Shown here piece by piece: positions 12,972 through 31,359 of a stretch of DNA of 64,000 nucleotides. The stretch covers positions 28,124,501-28,188,500 of the forward strand of contig AP031356.1 in assembly GCA_037833965.1 (NCBI GenBank), given 5' to 3'. The notes under the pieces were generated by a model. It did no database searches. It was given only the letters and a program-made list of their open reading frames with translations, and had not been told where the DNA came from. The stretch is from Marchantia polymorpha subsp. ruderalis. Taxonomy: Eukaryota > Streptophyta > Marchantiopsida > Marchantiales > Marchantiaceae. Position 1 is the stretch's first letter; each line of letters begins with the position of its first letter. The position numbers and the translations under genes are program-made.

Positions 12972-15683
12972 ATGGCAGCTGTCGCACATCATCGTGTGGA
13001 GCTGCGTCGTGCTATCCGCCAGCTCCGAGACCGTGGACTCTACTCTGCTGCGAAATGGTTTGTCATCTTCACTTACAGTTCTCTTAACAACGTAAAAGCT
13101 GAGATTTTCTCCCTCAAAGAATACATCCCTTGAGAGGGAGTCTGAAGTAACCCAAGATGTTTTCTTCCATTTTCAGTCTCCGCTGACTCATGTGTTCATG
13201 GAACCGAAAGGAAGAAAGAGTCTTTGTTCTTCCTGAATTCACACCTCTGCCCAGACTGTTTTACTTCGACTTGGGTCCTTTTAGTATGCTTGTATTCCTG
13301 ATGCGAACACGTAATAGTGAATGCTGAGGAATGATGGAGCCCATTGTGCTTGATCGTATTTCTATAAACACCAGAGTGGTATGTGCCTTTGAAAATGAGT
13401 TCCATTTTGTGCACTTTTGCAAACGAGTAAATCTTCCCCAGATTTTTCTGATTGATATCTTTATCGTCCGTACTTCCGTAGTGTTGCATTTACCTTGTTC
13501 TCGTACTCTCGTGTAGGACAGATGTGCCCCAAGCCGTGTATATCTGTTACTCTCAAATCCGTAATATGGATAGTGATGTATTTGTCAATCCGTATCATGG
13601 CTGATCGATAATAGATGGAAATTGCGCAGGGCTGCCGAACAGCTTGTTGGGTTACCTGAGGAGACAGAGACAGAGAAACTTGCTTTGAAGAGACCGTTTA
13701 GAAGGAAAGAAGTTGCTGGTCAATCTAGTTCTGGAGGAGTTATTTCTTCTCGCGATGACGAAGAAGATGATGATGACGATATTCTCTCATTGGCAAAGTC
13801 CTTTTTCGATGTGCGAGAGTACAGGAGAGCTGCTCACGCTCTTCGCGGAGTTGCAGGCCAAAAGGCTGTCTTTTTGAGATGCTACGCCACTTACCTGGTT
13901 TGTCTATCACATACTGCTTGTGCTTTTCTACAGTACCTTTTGACTATGCCGTCTGCTCGTATGCATGTAGTTGTTCTTTCTTGGTTACAGCTAGAGCGCG
14001 TTCTTCTTGTCCAATCGTTATGAGACGTCTTGATTTTTAAAATTGGAATTGGCTTTGATTTCGAACTTTCCAGTATGGCGAGAAGAGGAAGGAGGAAGAA
14101 ATTGTCGAACTTGCTGGACCCTTGGGAAGGAGTGATGCTGTCAATGAGGAGCTGGTTGCATTGGAGCACGAGCTTTCAGCATTGTACACCAAAGGAGTTT
14201 TGGATGCCTTTGGGAGCTACTTGTACGGGGTGATCTTACACGAACGGGAAAGAAAGGTGGAGGCACGCGCTGCCCTATGTTCGTCTGTTAATGCGTATCC
14301 GTGGAACTGGAGCGCTTGGCTTGAGCTGCAAGCCCTGTGTACAGATCCTGACATTTTACCCCAACTGAACTTGAACGATCATTGGATGCGTGACTTTTTT
14401 GTAGCTAGTGTACACTTAGACTTGCATAGAAACTCGGATGGGTTGGCCCGCTATCGGGCTCTTCACGTTACATTTCCTAGGAGTGACCACATTTTGGCAC
14501 AAACTGCGACTGCTCACTATAATCTACGTGAGTTTGATGAAGCAGAGAGTCTCTTTGAGGAGCTTTTACGTACAGACCCGTTCAGAATCGAGGGCCTAGA
14601 TACGTACTCTAACATTTTGTATGTGAAGGAATGTTTTGCTGCTCTCAGTTTTCTTGCTCACAAAGCTGTACTTACTGATAAATATCGTCCTGAGACATGT
14701 TGTATAATCGGAAACTATTACAGCTTGAAAGCCCAGCATGAGAAAGCTGTCTTATACTTCAAGAGAGCCTTGAAACTGAATCGAAAGTATTTGTCAGCAT
14801 GGACTCTTATGGGACATGAATATGTAGAGCTAAAAAATACCCCTGCTGCTATAGATGCATATCGCAGAGCAGTAGATATCAATCCTCGGGATTACCGGGC
14901 GTGGTACGGGCTTGGCCAGACATACGAACTGCTTGTCATGCCTTACTATGCTCTTTATTACTATCGGCGAGCAACTCAGCTGAGACCACATGATGCCCGC
15001 ATGTGGTGTGCAATGGGGCAGTGCTACGAGAACGAACAGCTATTGATGCATGATGCAGCCATCCGATGTTACAGAAGAGCTGTAACGAACAATGATCGTG
15101 AAGGCATTGCACTGCATAAGCTAGCGAAGTTGCATCATCAATTGGGACAAGCCGATCAAGCTGCTTTTTATTATCAGAAAAATCTGGAGCGAATGGAGGC
15201 AGATCAAAATGAGGGCCAGGACATAGTGGAGGCATTACTTTTCTTGGCCACTCACTTTAAGAATCAGAACAGGCTTGAAGAAGCTGAGCACTATTGCACA
15301 AGACTGCTTGACTATGGAGGCCCGGTATGATTTCCAATTAACTGTTGTATTTGAACTTTCAGTCATTCTTCGTCTTTGGCTGCACAAGAACAAAATCTCC
15401 ACAGTGCTGTCATTTCAGGGTGTTTGATTCATACTTCTGTAAGTGGATCAACGATCCAACCTAAGTTCTGGCTTTGCTGTACAATAAGAAGATAATTATT
15501 AAGTTGCAACTTCAAAACCTTTGAACCCTTTGAATTTGACGCTCGTCTGTGCTAATTCTCTTGTTCTGCTTTATGTAACAGGCCAAGGAAGACGCAAAGG
15601 CTTTGCTTAGAGAAATCCGGAGTGTACAACAGCATGCAGCAACCCTCCCCTCCATGGATTTGGAGCAATTTACTCCAGAATAG
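12972..15683 (+). CDS. APC8: Anaphase-promoting complex subunit 8 (CDC23), 4 exons
   Basis: TPR scaffold subunit of the APC/C ubiquitin ligase, nuclear, needed for cyclin and securin destruction. Exons 12972-13057, 13630-13897, 14074-15324, 15582-15683; splices join in frame to 568 aa plus stop (Arabidopsis APC8 is about the same length). The ATG at 12972 follows an in-frame TGA, so it is the first possible start. N-terminus HHRVELRRAIRQLRDRGLYS matches the CDC23 N-terminal helix. An acidic run (DDEEDDDDD, residues 71-79) precedes FDVREYRRAAHAL. Tandem TPRs cover roughly residues 320-430, with the well-conserved GNYYSLKAQHEKA and WTLMGHEYVELKNTPAAIDA blocks. The third exon alone carries 417 codons. 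C-terminus MDLEQFTPE matches the family. No damage seen. Confidence 0.95.
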
Positions 15684-18600
15684 GTCAATGTTTACTCGTT
15701 AAGGAGATAGTGAATATATTGTGTTGGTTTGTTCCTGGGGTTAATTGTACCATGTAATTTGCCAACTCGATGTGTCAAATCACCTGTAGAATGGGTTTTT
15801 GTCCAGGTGGGTTAGCTAGACCTCACCCTGATTTGAAAAGAGTCTGTTTATCACTTCTTCATATAGATAGGGAGATTTGCTGGGACTAAAAGCAGCCACC
15901 CACAGGCTTATCAATTGAAGGTCAGTTTCGTTCTTAGCTTTCTGAAGACTCATTCTTATATTCATGTCATTGTGACCTCAGGATCAGCTCGCTGAGTATG
16001 GCAGGCCCATTTTTCTGCTCCCCTGGCACTAAAGTGGTTCATTGTATGATGATCGTCCAATTTTGATCATGGCTCCACCCTAGTGCTTGTAGACCTTTGC
16101 CTCTGCTGGCGAGAGTTTTGAAGGTCTGCGGTCTTGTGCAGAAACGGAAAGCCTTTGGCATTACCTTCTTCTCGAAGGTTTTCGGTGAATGAAGATGACG
16201 TGCGAATACAAGCACGATCGATGCTTTCAAGGACCCGGACATAGAATATCTGTGGCAAATATTTTCAAGAGCAGGTCAAGGAAAGTTGAGATTGCACGTC
16301 TGTGCTTCGCCTGTGTTTAAGATCCTGGCAATGTCATAGATGACTCATTTGTCGATGAATCGAAACAATTATGCTTGTTCGTACACTAGAAAGTGCACGT
16401 CAGCGCCGTTCACCAATACAACTGGCGAAACGCCGCCCGGAGTTCTTTCCCTTCAAAGCGAATTGCGGAACAAGACTTTTGTTCCTAAGCACGTCATGTA
16501 GAAGTGAAGGCGTACTCCAGCACACACCACAGACGAGACGACTTGGCACGACTCGTCTAGCCAAGTCGTGCTTCGACAAAAGCTAGATCGTACTGGTTAG
16601 TATAGTACGTGAGATCTGACCAGAAGGGTGTATTGATCAGGTCGCAGTGAAGGGAGCACCTTGCCAAGAGAATTCCCTTACCTGTGATTGATGTCATCGT
16701 TCAATTTGCAGGTTTACTTGATTAAAACTCACAAAAGACATCGGAGCAAATAGCTCTTTTTATGTGAATGGACATATGCTTTGAGTGGTTGTCTTGAGTT
16801 TCCGCCCATTCCCGCGAAGATTGAAGTCTGACAGTATGGAGTGCACCTTTGTCTTGGGATCCCCGTGTGTTTCTGCCATTGCCTCTCTCGTGTTACCATA
16901 TCCTCGAAACTGCCTCTCTTTCTTACCCAGAGGTTTCTTTCTGACCTTGAGTGATCAATTCGCTTTCTTTTCTACATTCATCGATATTAGCGCATTTACA
17001 TTCGAACAAAACCATAAATTATCTGGAAACAGACGCCCCAGAACCTTTAATTTCCAGATGTCGAGACGACGGCCGGAAGTTCCCAGAGACTGTCTGCATC
17101 ACGATTGAGCGTCTTTTGTTTCTGCTGAAAAAGAACTCGATTAAAAGTATTGAAATGCGCTCATACGTTGTGTCCACCACATCACTTGCTTTCCCGGTAT
17201 TTAGCCACAGCAATCTTCCTCAATCGTTTTGTGCCGGTATATCTGTAATACTCTGACAAAGATTGTGTAGAACACTTTATAGAACAGAGGAATGTGCGAA
17301 GGTAGTCTGAACGCTAATCTTATACCTGTGTTGCGCACTGGGAAAACCGAGAAACCCTTCACGAAACGAGCAAAGGCCTAACTATTCCGTGCCGAAGCAC
17401 TAACTCCGGTGGTGCACGTGAGTTTCATTTATCTCGCACATGCCCCCATCGTCACAGTGGGCACCGACTACGGAAGACATGTCTCAAGATAGGAATATCA
17501 TCCTCATAAACATGGCCAGGAGAGCCGCAGACAAACTTACGCAGGTAATGATGGAGGTTGGCATTTTCAAATGCCCGCGAGAAAATACCGCTGGCTCTGT
17601 AACGGAAATGTGAAATGAGCATACATGCAGTCTGTTCACAACCCGTATTTCCTTCGGCGACGATAAATCTGAACTCGGGGTTTTACGGATCTCATGCGAG
17701 GCCTACAAGATGACTTACGAACCTACTAGAGCAGTCTGTAAAAGCGGATGCTCTCAAGCAGAACCTCAGGGACTTTATAACAGGATGCGGTGTTTTGTTG
17801 GAACACATCATCGCTACAACGACTATTTTACACAAAGTCAGTACGTTTTTACTCCTCAGCCCCGTTTACACATGAACCATCTCCGGTTCAGAAGTGAGGA
17901 AATTGCAGACAAACTCGGTACATGAGCTTGAATTGCACCTGAGAACATCCTTGCATTGTGATGATACATCTACCGGTGTACACTGGATCGGTATAATACA
18001 CGTGGCTATTTTGGCTTCATTATAATTTGTCGGCATATTCTACGGGGCAGCCCAGCTTTGGGAATGGGCAAAAAGCAGTCAAGATTTACGAACCCAGCAA
18101 TGTTGTGAAAAGTAAAAATAAGAGACTAACGATCTACACGTTCAGAACACTTGCACTCATCGTACAAGTGAGAACGGTCAGGCGGAGAATCTCCCTGTAG
18201 TCACTGACAACGGAACGAGCTGAAGACATTGCTGCGCATAACAGGTTGGAAGAGAAATATATATGACCGTTGCCGCCTATCCGACGCTTTATTCATACCT
18301 GTGCCGCTGAGAGTCCGACCCCTCGCCCTTCTGACCGTTGGTCTTTTGCACTCAAATGCAGGTAGTTTTTAGCTCTGCAGCTAATCGAATCAAGGGTCGA
18401 ATCAGAAACCTTTTTAATAACACCTCCACTTCAATCATGCAAATATTTCAGACAGCCCTGTAGTACCGTATGTGCTTATCACGGAGCTGAATCTTCGTAC
18501 AAAGAAGTGCTCCCGAAAGTGTATACGGACATATACATATGTCGTGAAATTGTATCTCTTCCTACCGTAACAGAAGAAGCTCAAATATGTTGGGACAACA

Positions 18601-21600
18601 CTGTACACCATTGGCTCACATACAGTACTGTACTCATCAAGTCCTCCACATACCAGTTGCCCACGCTAGGTGATGATCGTATGCAGTAGAATAACAAAAA
18701 GGATAGGGAGATAGCTCCAAGTCCGGAACTGAACAACAATGAGGTCAATCAGGAACCAAAATAAACCCTGCAATATCAGCTATTTTATACTCTGACCTCC
18801 TTATCATTACAAATTTACATTCCTAATTTTTATATGTTTTCCTTCTCACTTTCATGCCTATCTGATTTTGTTGGCTTATGTACTAGGAGAGATTGTAGCA
18901 TGTAGGATGTCTCTTGCGTAAGGTACTAAGTCATTAAATTATATTTGAAGAATCTCTTCTATTCTCTACTTGTTAACCAGAGCAATGACGTGAAGAATCT
19001 TTGGTTCTGTCGAATTCAAAATAAGAATCAAATTAATTTTCAAATACTCTCTACATGCGAAATCCCATACTCGATAGAAAAATATGCTAATACGAACGGA
19101 AAAATACTCAATTTTATTTTCAATTAACCAGTTTTCATCCTAGTCCGATGTGGAATATCTCCACAATTCAAAAGTTTCCGTTGATGTCATCGTGACTCTG
19201 AATTAAGTTTGGATTTCCATTTCAAATAAACAGAAACTATAAAAATCTTGAAATTTAACCCCCCAAATCAACGATATATATTAGCTAAATTCCAAAATTT
19301 AGCTAATTTTTCAATATTTGCAAAGATAAGATATGTATTAATATTTATCTTATGTTTTATTAAAAAACATCAACTTGATTTGCTGTTGAACGTAATAATA
19401 TATGCACTGTCTTTACCTAAAACATAAAAAAATTCAGGGATTAACTTAATCATTTTGATATCCTACACTTTAATAATTTGACATAATTAAAACACCATGC
19501 GTCAAATATATACGTCAGTCAAACTTTTCAATCGTTTCAATTTGATTAAGTTTAAAATTTTTCTTAAGTATTGATATTATTTCGAACTTCTACTTTATAT
19601 TTTTTGCACTTTTTAAAAAACCAGCTGGGTAACGCATTCAATTAAAAAAATCAATGAAAAAAATTTAATTATTAAAGCGTAAATAAGATAAATTTTTTAT
19701 AATATATTTATCTTGAAAACAGCATGTAAATCTGTAACACGCTTGATACCACATTCCACGTTTACATGTGATAGTGTAATTTATGTGAAAAATAATAATA
19801 TACATTGATATACGCATACTTCTCATGTAAACGCTTTTTAATTCAGAAGAAATTAAATTGCTTTTACATGTTGTGATGATCACTTTGCAACAAAATTGAA
19901 ATACTAATTAATTCAGTTCTGAATTTCACGACATCTTATGATATATCTTGATGTCTGCAGCAGAGTTTTAGATAAGTTGATGATTAATGTCATATGACCG
20001 AAAAACAAGATATCGTATCATCAGCTGATTTTAATAAAAAATATTAAATGTAAATGATGTCAGTAAAAAAAATTATAAGAGGCATGAAAAAAAATATAAA
20101 ATATATATTGAAGAACTTAATGGATTGATTGTATTGGCAAGAATTTGGAATTTTTTTTTTTTATTCTTTGACCCTATACCCTATCCCTTAATTCTTTTTA
20201 AGATATTACGCATATGGGAGAAGCTTTGTCATTATTTAGAGCATTTCCAAATATTAAATAAATAATTGCTGAATTAAAGAAGGTTTCTCATTTGTACAAG
20301 CTTGCAAAATAACTTATACAATTCGGCATCTCTAGAGTTCATCCTTCGAGTATTATAATTAACTAGTTGTGTATATTTGCACCTTGTGTTCAGCCCAACT
20401 TGTCAATGTGTTTGGAAATTACCAGGAAAAACAATTTTACCAAATTAACCCTGTAGTTTTCAGCAAGTTTGATATATGTAGACGCGTCATGTAACGGCGA
20501 TCAGCAATAAGTTTACAAGCAACTATGCAGGGCTCACGCTTGGCTTTCAACGTTGAAAACATGGTAGCAATGGTTCAGTATGAAGGCGTCGGTTGTTATA
20601 CATTTCAAGATAAAAGAGAAGTATGAGAATCGCGTTTTTTTGTGTGTTAGGCCACTAGACTAACTTTTGAGGTCTACTTGATGTTGTGCATGTACCTTTC
20701 GAGATATTCTACTACCCTCACACCATATATTGTTCAACACCAGGTATCTACTACTCCTTCCTCACGGTTTGCAATGCGACGAGAATCCACTATCGCTAGA
20801 CTTGACCAGACAGGTGAAAGGATGCGTTCACAATCTGATCTAAAATACAACAAAACTCAACAAAGATCAACTGGTTCGAATACGACAAATTCAGAAAAAG
20901 CAACTCTGAACGTTACAACGTGAGTCCAAAATCAATTTCGGTGTTAACCTTTTACTTCAATACTATACCAGCAATAATAGCCCGATCGCACATCCGACCA
21001 TGGTGGATAAGACAGCTTTGTTGGTATCAACAACAAACAAGAGAGAAATACAAAACTAGCCAGGTATGTAGAACATAAACAGGTCCCACTCCTATTGAAC
21101 TGATTGATCTCTCCTATGACCCACCATCCGATTCATAATGCACTCATATGCAGATTGGTTTATAAGCGAGTGATTATTTTTTGTTAAGGCTATTTGAACA
21201 TGAGTTATTTTCTCAATCAGGGCATGTTCGACTAAATAATGCTTTATGTTTCCTTCCTTTCGGTGATAAAGCTAGAAAGGAGAGGCAAAAGTTGTAGAGT
21301 AGGTATAGGATAGCCTTTGAAACAAGGATCGAAGAATGGCCCGCAAAAATGCTAAGACCACAAAAGAAGAAGGAATAAATAGGTCCCAATGTGCTAATGG
21401 CTTTGAGACATATTTGGTGGGGCTTCCAGCTTTTAAATCTATATTCAGAGAAAAATGGGCTAAACAACGGGAGAGTCAAAAAATATAAAGTATGGTGTCC
21501 ATTATTGGTGGGGCTCCTGCATGCTGCTTATATTCTTCAAGCATAATACAAACGGATTAGGTCACATGTGACCTCATGTTATCTTACATCTGATATTGAC

Positions 21601-22900
21601 TCTGATAGTTTCCCTAACATACTGCTGTTGGGCTGAATGATGGAGGAACAATCAATCTTCAAAATACTTCTCTCTAATACAATCACAATGAAATCTGGGC
21701 TCATTTCGAACTTGCTTCTTTTCAAAACACTGACATTTCATTGATGCAAAATTGTTCCTAATTTCCTAGTGGTTAGGTTACTTTCATAAACCAATATTTA
21801 CTACTCCTTTGATGCATACTAAATATTAATAAGTACTGAAACTATGGAGTTTATACACTAAGCATTACCTTCGTCCCTACTTATAGTAATTGCTCTTCGT
21901 ACAAAGCCCACGTGCTCTGCGGTTCTTTCAAAAATGTCGATACTAGAGATTGGAAATTTGCGTTGCATCTGCAGTTTCCTGAAGTTTAGAACCTGCAGAG
22001 GTTCAGACTGTAGATTTAAACCCCTCCTAGATCGTCATGATATTCGCATTTGTCTTGTAAAAAATTAAGATCTATTTATGGATCATCAGAATGTATGAAC
22101 ACTTATGTTCCCAAATTGTCAACATATAGTACAGTTGCTTTACTTGTGACATAGTACACAAGACTTACTAAAAAAGCCTAACTCGGATTTCAACTCTTTA
22201 TTTCCACAGCATTCATAATTAGAATCTTGTAATAAACAATTCGTGTTTGAAGTAATTTCTTAAAAGTTGAAAGCAAAATTTACAAATAAAGATAACAGAA
22301 GATTGGGATATTTAGTACCTTGAATAGCTTAACTGTTCTATGAAACATATGTTTAGAGTTGAGGTTTCTCACTCTAGCCATATCAAATTGATATCTTAGC
22401 TTGTCTTGTAGCTTGAGGAAATTTAGATCCTCTAGACTTCTATGTCAAGAGGTGTTTGACATGAGATCACAGTATCATGTGGTAATTTCACATGCTCACA
22501 TTCTTACAACTTGTCTCATAGTTGCAGGTATATTCAACAGTGGATGAATTCAACAGAAGAGTCAATACAGCCTGGACTTCGTTCACTTCAGAGGAACTAG
22601 TTTCTGAATCAAGTTAACAAGAAACCTCTGAGTGTCCATCTCGCTCCCAATTTGCTCGAGACAGGAAATAAATTTACAGTGCAGCATCACAGCTCGAAAG
22701 GTTTATCCTGTGCCTGCATAGCTCCTGTTTCATATAAACTGTACAGTATCAAGTTGTTTAGCTTTCTTCAAGAGGATTAAAGAAATTTGACGAAAATCAC
22801 CGTCGGTGTCCTAAGTTGGGCAAGGAGGGTCACCATGAATAAGGGAGAAATTTGATAAAGGTAACGGACAGGCAGATTGAGGGAATATAATGACCGTGTA
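15684..22900. other. Long intergenic region, no gene recognised
   Basis: The first few hundred bases are the APC8 3' UTR and downstream flank. The remainder holds only short chance-like frames on both strands with no family signature. About 18.8-20.7 kb is strikingly AT-rich with many A and T runs. A hairpin at 16538-16569 is listed separately. Bases from about 22.9 kb become GC-richer and probably belong to the promoter and 5' UTR of the downstream transporter gene. Confidence 0.6.
16531..16569. repeat. Nested hairpin (10-12-10)
   Basis: ACGACTTGGC (16538-16547) pairs exactly with 16560-16569 around a 12-nt loop. An alternative stem, AGACGAG (16531-16537) with CTCGTCT (16552-16558), overlaps it, so two mutually exclusive folds are possible. 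No flanking gene explains it. Confidence 0.8.
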
Positions 22901-23429
22901 ACTGCAAACGGAAATCCAGTTTTCCTATTACAAGAGGGCACTAAAAATGTCAAAAAAAAATTGTCCTGTGGTGACGATTGTAGAGTGCAAAAGTGAAGGG
23001 GCTAGACTAGCACTGACAGGCTGGGTTGCTCTGTCTGTCTGACCGCTTACTGCTTCTCGCTTCGCCTGCTGTCTGTCTGTGCGTGTGCGGTGGTGAATGT
23101 TGGGTGTTTGTTTGCGGGTGTTAATAACTCATCTTACTCAACTTTCGTAGCACATCGCACGGTAGCCGTAACTGGCTAGCTGTTGCTTGCGACCCCTTCA
23201 CTCGGACACAAAACAAACGCAACTCACTCATTCCTCAGTGGCTCGGCTTGACTCTAACCTGACTAACAGAGCTGGGATTGACCGCTGCCGGGCTAGCGTC
23301 GAGGAGCCAGTTCGTTCGTTCCAGTAGTGTCGGTCATATTTACTGTAGACAGGAAGAAGTCGAGGTATGTAACATTGACAGTGGGGGACGTTTGCCGTAC
23401 CGAAGCTGTTGCGACCTCAGAGTGATTGA

Positions 23430-23446
23430 GAAGAAGGAGAAGGAGA

Positions 23447-23479
<33 letters not shown>

Positions 23480-23516
23480 TGTTTGTGTGTTTGTGTGCGC
23501 GCGTATGTGTGTGTGT
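23430..23516. repeat. Compound GA/GT microsatellite
   Basis: GAAGGA-type repeats pass into pure (GA) at 23449-23476 and then into interrupted GT/GC repeats to 23516. It lies about 0.5 kb upstream of the transporter start codon, probably in the 5' UTR or core promoter. Frames through it read as Arg-Glu repeats and are not real proteins. Confidence 0.9.
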
Positions 23517-23927
23517 AAGCGAGAGAGAGACAGGTACAGTGTGTGCTCATTGCAAGTTGAGTATATGTTCGAGGACAGTCAGATCGGTGTTTCGAAGTGG
23601 ATTCTGTCAATGTGTGAACGAATGAATATCTGAAACGATGTTTTGTGTCCAGCTGCCAATGGTGGGCGTTTCTCCATCGGCATTGTCTCCCTTTCGATTT
23701 CTGGTGCCGTCGGAGTGTTGCAGCAGCTGAGAAACTTATTTTTCCACACTAGCGAAGGAGTTTGGAACAGTCTTTACAACCATGCGCTGCACGCGCGCTT
23801 GTCACAGGAAGTCCGTCTCTTCACTTTGAGAGCTCTTCCGGCATCGACCATTGTACCGCAGCGCCGGTCCTCGGGGAGCGTTCAAACTAGCAGGATCCGT
23901 TGGACCCAAGAGACACGCGCAGTCAAA

Positions 23928-29660
<5,733 letters not shown>

Positions 29661-31300
29661 GGTAACATGGTTAGGATCAGTAGTCACATAATTTAGGAAC
29701 CTTACAATGCACGACGTTTACGCATGAAACCGTATGAGATTTAATGTAGGCTTTGTTGACAAAGTCTATCATTTGGAGGAGGAGGTTGCACTTAGTTAGG
29801 GGAGGTAAGGGTAGATCAAAGGTAGAAGATGCTTCACAAGCACCACTATAAATCTCCACACATGATTAGCACCTATCAACTATGTCAGTGTTAAAATTAT
29901 ATGTATTCGAATTTGTTTACAGCCTTCAGTGCTTCCCTTTACTGAACCCCTATCCCTGTGATAGCAGACATTTTCAATTAGCTAGATTCCAATCTTTCGC
30001 ATGTAAGTATTCTGAGCTACGAGCTGTGGTGTGAAACATTCATTAGTGTGCTACCCACTAGAATTTCGATCAACCGGATTCACTTGTACAGTATTGGGCG
30101 TTGCAACATCTATTCATTGTCAGGGCCCATTCCTGACTCATTGGCCGACCGACTCTTCTCAATCTTCTGAATTTTCCTTCAATAATCTCAATTCATATAC
30201 TCAAGGAGTCTCTCTTTATTCATCCCTTAAGCCCTAAAGTGAAAGGATATTATTTGTATGGAAAAGCAGACATGTCGAGGTATTTATCTGCAATTCACGT
30301 ACAACGTTCGACTTTGATTAATGCATTCAAGTGTAACTTCAAAGGATGGTATGTTGCATAGAGTGAGGATATGATGCATTCTACCCGCATTATAATAATT
30401 GTGGTCTTCTAGCGAGGGAAATAGTGAAAGTTTCCAAGCCATTTACAGTTAATTTGTTCTCATCAATCAAAAGGCGGATAAAGGGCCGGTGGATAGGTAC
30501 CCGAATTCTCGATAGTCTGAAGGCTTGGCGACTAAGACTTTTCGCTATGCCTAAGACTTTCGAGAATTCGGGGTGAACCTAGAAATTAAAGAAAAGACTC
30601 AAAATCTTTATTCTTTAAAAAATCTCTTTTGCCAAGCCTTCGTTTAGTTTCTAATTCATCTCTTTTAACGTATTTCCTTACTATCTAGATTCTTTATAGG
30701 TGGCTCCACTAAATCTGTCTCAAAGAAATTGAAAACTTTACAAATTAATTACCTTTAATTAAATTATTTTCTTCAATTTCTCGAGATTTAGAAATTAATG
30801 AAATGGAGTAGGTTCGAACGGAGCCAAGTACAAGCTAGAAAATAAGGAAATATACCGTAATAGACATATACAGGCATGTTTATATTAGCCGGCTGGTAGT
30901 TATCACAAAGAACTCTTCCAAATGCATGGCAAGGCAACAATGGATGTAGACCTAAGATAAGAATGCCAACATAGTTTTCTCTTTTTCAATACAAAGAAAT
31001 TTGTGAAGAAAAAAAACTGCATCTATACTCACAAGAAATTTCATAAATTGCATTCAACGCTACAATGAGTAGAGTTAACGTCAAATCCATCATGATTGCT
31101 GAAATTGGGACTAGTATCTCCTATAAAAGTGGTCGAAAGAGGGAGATGAAACATCTCACTTTCCAGTGGTAAGTTTCCCACGGGGCAAAAACATGCACTT
31201 TTACACAACGCAAAGTACTTACATCTATAATATATGTGGTTACAAACATTCAGGCATCTCTAAGTAGGGAACATTATGTAAGTTCCATTTTTCTTTGAAA
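29661..31300. other. Intergenic region, no gene
   Basis: Begins with the NAT gene 3' UTR. No recognisable coding signal. An imperfect long hairpin at 30500-30572 is listed separately. Near 31.3 kb a word close to AAATACGGAATATATGG occurs that returns in the same orientation at about 33.86 kb, flanking the hAT fossil. Confidence 0.55.
30500..30572. repeat. Imperfect hairpin, 21-bp arms (19/21), 31-nt loop
   Basis: 30500-30520 pairs with 30552-30572 with two mismatches; the core CCCGAATTCTCGA is exact. The loop repeats part of the arm directly (CTAAGACTT occurs twice). GAAGGCTTGGC beside the left arm recurs inverted near 30634, adding a second nested inverted pair. Confidence 0.82.
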
Positions 31301-31359
31301 TACGGAGCGTTGCAGGAATAAAATACGGAATATATGGCATTTTATTGGATTTGGTAAGA

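Noticed and set aside
14936-15235. 99-codon minus-strand frame inside APC8
   Set aside because: Shadow of the long APC8 exon; no family resemblance.
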